Origin: SAR202 cluster bacterium
GTDB lineage: Bacteria; Chloroflexota; Dehalococcoidia; UBA3495
DNA: 5,916 nt
Assembly (NCBI GenBank): GCA_002401285.1
Contig: NVSQ01000035.1
Span: 1 to 5,916 of the forward strand
Direction of reading: 5' to 3'
Shown: piece after piece, positions 5,158 to 5,916 of the stretch
How the letters are laid out: each line of letters starts with the position of its first letter
Numbering within the stretch: the first letter of the stretch is position 1
Notes under the pieces: model-generated
What the model was told of the DNA's origin: nothing
Seen by the model: the letters and a program-made list of their open reading frames with translations, nothing else
Database searches by the model: none
Program-made: the position numbers and the translations under genes

Positions 5158-5916
5158 TCAGGGATGCAAATGAACGTATTGCTGAGTCAGTTCCCCTTGT
5201 AACGACCAGGGACTGGATCGCGTGATATTCAGGTTGACTAACTCTCCCAGGTGTTCATCTTCAGATTGGAAGAACACCAGCTTATCGGACCGGGTGCGCC
5301 CATGCCACTTCCCATCCCTGCGGCCTTCCACCAGTATATCAACTTTCTGTCCCACAAGGGCTGAGTTAATCTCGGTGAGAATGCCTTCTTGCAATTCCTC
5401 TAGCCTCACCCTCCGACGGGCCTTCTCATCCTTGGAAACTTCGTCCTCCATCGTCCGCCCCGCTACCGTGCCGGGACGGGACGAGTAGGCGGCGCAGTGG
5501 ACTTTGTCCGGGCGCAACTCCGCGATCAAGTCCACGGTCCTTTCATATTGCTCCTCGGTCTCACCGGGGAACCCCACAATTATATCAGTAGCCAATGATG
5601 AGTGGGGGATATTATCCCGGATTCGCCCAACCAGATCTATAAACTCTTGGCGGGTGTAAGGCCGGCGCATCGCTTTCAACACGTCATCGTCGCCGGCTTG
5701 GACCGGCAGATTGATGTGTTCGCAAACCTTGGGCAGGTCCGCCACTGCCCGAATAATCTCGCCGGTGAAGAAGGACGGGTGGGACGTCAGGAATCGTATG
5801 CGTTCCAAGCCGTCAACACCGTTCAACTGGGTCAAAAGGTCAGCTAGATCAGGTTTTTCGGGCAGGTCGAGACCATAGGCGTCCACCGTTTGGCCCAGCA
5901 CAGTCACTTCCTTGAC
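5158..5916 (-). CDS. miaB: tRNA-2-methylthio-N6-dimethylallyladenosine synthase, C-terminal part
   Basis: This is the last 252 residues of a radical-SAM methylthiotransferase; the N-terminal UPF0004 domain and the CxxxCxxC cluster motif lie beyond base 5916, and the frame stays open to the edge. MiaB methylthiolates i6A37 next to the anticodon of tRNAs reading UNN codons. Visible signatures are [12 protein letters not shown], which replaces the usual VTLLGQNVNSYG, then [55 protein letters not shown] and [16 protein letters not shown] tRNA-binding domain occupies the last 60 or so residues, from [11 protein letters not shown] to SLQGEL. MiaB is preferred over RimO or MtaB because of the LTSHP and YSSRPGT motifs, but that subfamily call is less certain than the family. 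The TGA stop overlaps the nadA ribosome site. Confidence 0.9.
   Translation of the reverse strand, partial: VKEVTVLGQTVDAYGLDLPEKPDLADLLTQLNGVDGLERIRFLTSHPSFFTGEIIRAVADLPKVCEHINLPVQAGDDDVLKAMRRPYTRQEFIDLVGRIRDNIPHSSLATDIIVGFPGETEEQYERTVDLIAELRPDKVHCAAYSSRPGTVAGRTMEDEVSKDEKARRRVRLEELQEGILTEINSALVGQKVDILVEGRRDGKWHGRTRSDKLVFFQSEDEHLGELVNLNITRSSPWSLQGELTQQYVHLHP

Overview
The window is bacterial chromosomal DNA of moderately high GC and compact layout, with eight protein-coding genes. All are housekeeping or broadly distributed families. The gene complement and protein style (FmdB zinc ribbon with a long serine-rich tail, the MBL-fold protein at the left edge, frequent GTG/TTG starts with strong GGAGG-type ribosome sites) remind me of Chloroflexota, such as Dehalococcoidia or SAR202-like lineages. 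That assignment is an inference and is not proven here.

Left part (1-1486). A metallo-beta-lactamase-fold hydrolase runs off the left edge on the minus strand. It is divergent from a plus-strand pair: an FmdB-type zinc-ribbon protein (GTG start) and dtd, D-aminoacyl-tRNA deacylase. The 249-bp divergent spacer holds a good promoter candidate for the plus-strand pair, with a perfect TTGACA at a 17-bp spacing.

Middle (1483-3606). Three minus-strand genes are read in the order nadC, a cysteine-free carboxymuconolactone-decarboxylase-like protein, and a DinB-family protein. The DinB gene converges on dtd, and the two stop codons share bases. The gaps hold a GCTGANN heptad tandem repeat overlapping the nadC stop, and a perfect 10-bp hairpin between the CMD and DinB genes.

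Right part (3607-5916). A 331-bp non-coding spacer carries two inverted copies of a 27-bp REP-like palindrome whose stems differ by compensatory changes, plus further inverted and direct repeats and an intrinsic terminator for nadA. To its right, nadA (quinolinate synthase) lies 11 bp downstream of the end of a partial miaB (tRNA methylthiotransferase), and the miaB stop overlaps the nadA ribosome site.

Functionally, nadA and nadC give consecutive steps of de novo NAD synthesis: iminoaspartate plus dihydroxyacetone phosphate to quinolinate, then to nicotinate mononucleotide. No nadB or aspartate dehydrogenase gene is visible. miaB and dtd both act on tRNA. I found no undescribed multi-gene system. 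The most notable signals are the covarying REP-like pair and the start-site artefact it creates upstream of nadC.
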